Below are positions 14,761-15,000 of a stretch of 15,000 bases of DNA, piece after piece. Source of the DNA: CAYVOX01 sp964453035 (GTDB lineage Bacteria; Chloroflexota; Anaerolineae; Anaerolineales; Anaerolineaceae); contig CAYVOX010000074.1 in NCBI GenBank assembly GCA_964453035.1, forward strand, positions 1 through 15,000, given 5' to 3'. Position numbers and translations under genes: made by a program. Numbering within the stretch: position 1 is the stretch's first letter; each line of letters opens with the position of its first letter. The notes below the pieces were generated by a model. The model saw nothing but the letters and a program-made list of their open reading frames with translations, had not been told where the DNA came from and did no database searches.

Positions 14761-15000
14761 TCAGCTCTTCTTTGACCGGCTCGAAGCAGCGGGCTTCTTT
14801 TGGGTTGCGGGGGTTGTTTTCCTGCCGGTGCCTTTCCTGGCGGGTTTAGCCGGCAGCGGCTGTTCCGGTTCAGGCGGCGCTTGAGTTTTTTCAGTCGCTC
14901 GAGGGCTTGCAGGCGCCTTTTTGGCAGCTTTTGGCGCTGGCTTTGCAGCTTCCGGCAACTCTGGCAGGCTTTCCTGCTTGGTTTGCGCTGCTGCTCTGGA
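14761..15000 (-). CDS. Lys/Ala/Pro-rich C-terminal tail of an unidentified protein (truncated by window edge)
   Basis: A minus-strand frame is open from the right edge to TGA at 14763-14761, giving the last 79 residues of a protein. The composition is strongly biased: Ala, Lys and Pro dominate, with repeated AAK, KPA and KKP-type steps and a basic end (SSRSKKS). There is no in-frame ATG in the visible part, and the TTG at 14958 has no ribosome binding site, so the gene most likely begins outside the window. Such disordered basic tails occur on bacterial DNA- and RNA-binding proteins (HU-like proteins, topoisomerase I, helicases); which one is not shown here. The stop faces the HD gene's stop 25 bases away. 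Confidence 0.6.
   Translation of the reverse strand, partial: SRAAAQTKQESLPELPEAAKPAPKAAKKAPASPRATEKTQAPPEPEQPLPAKPARKGTGRKTTPATQKKPAASSRSKKS

Noticed and set aside
14743..14763. TGAGG/CCTCA inverted repeat between the two convergent genes as a terminator
   Set aside because: The arms are only five bases, the loop is 11 bases and there is no T run on either strand; part of it lies in a stop codon.

Overview
The window looks like a chromosomal segment of a member of the Chloroflexota, most likely class Anaerolineae. This is an inference from the style of the genes: moderately GC-rich DNA, several lipoproteins with a LA(A/G)C-type lipobox followed by a long Thr/Pro/Ala tether, ROK control of a sugar operon, and apparently leaderless promoters. 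No rRNA or other phylogenetic marker is present to prove it.

Region 1 (1-11226, all on the minus strand, so read from right to left) is a starch/maltodextrin utilisation cluster. It begins with a ROK-family repressor (9979-11226) expressed from a near-consensus promoter that sits directly on its start codon. Next come a MalE-like binding lipoprotein (8520-9854), an intercistronic terminator-like hairpin (8470-8503), two MalF/MalG-type permeases (7225-8445, 6371-7213), a cytoplasmic GH13 glucosidase of neopullulanase/cyclomaltodextrinase type (4596-6371) and a surface-anchored GH13 alpha-amylase lipoprotein (2872-4557). The last two are a membrane GT-C glycosyltransferase fused to a seven-repeat beta-propeller (729-2870) and the N-terminal part of a GH57 lipoprotein (1-704, cut by the window edge). 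Gene spacing is tight: a 1-base overlap at 6371 and gaps of 1, 11, 24 and 38 bases. The implied pathway is hydrolysis of alpha-glucan at the cell surface by the GH13 and GH57 lipoproteins, capture by the binding protein, import by MalF/MalG with an ATPase encoded elsewhere, and breakdown inside by the cytoplasmic GH13. The GT-C/propeller protein is the member that this pathway does not explain.

Region 2 (11227-11459) is the divergent intergenic region, with the ROK promoter on the minus strand and a weaker promoter on the plus strand.

Region 3 (11460-14735, plus strand) holds four genes not obviously related to starch: a LipM-like octanoyltransferase, a PhnD-type phosphonate/phosphate-binding lipoprotein without its permease, a SanA/YdcF-like DUF218 membrane protein, and an HD-domain hydrolase. 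Region 4 (14761-15000, minus strand, convergent) is the Lys/Ala/Pro-rich C-terminal tail of a protein that continues past the window.

The points most worth following up are the GT-C/propeller fusion inside a starch operon, the possibility that it glycosylates the Thr/Pro tethers of its neighbours, and the repeated placement of -10 boxes 6-10 bases before start codons.
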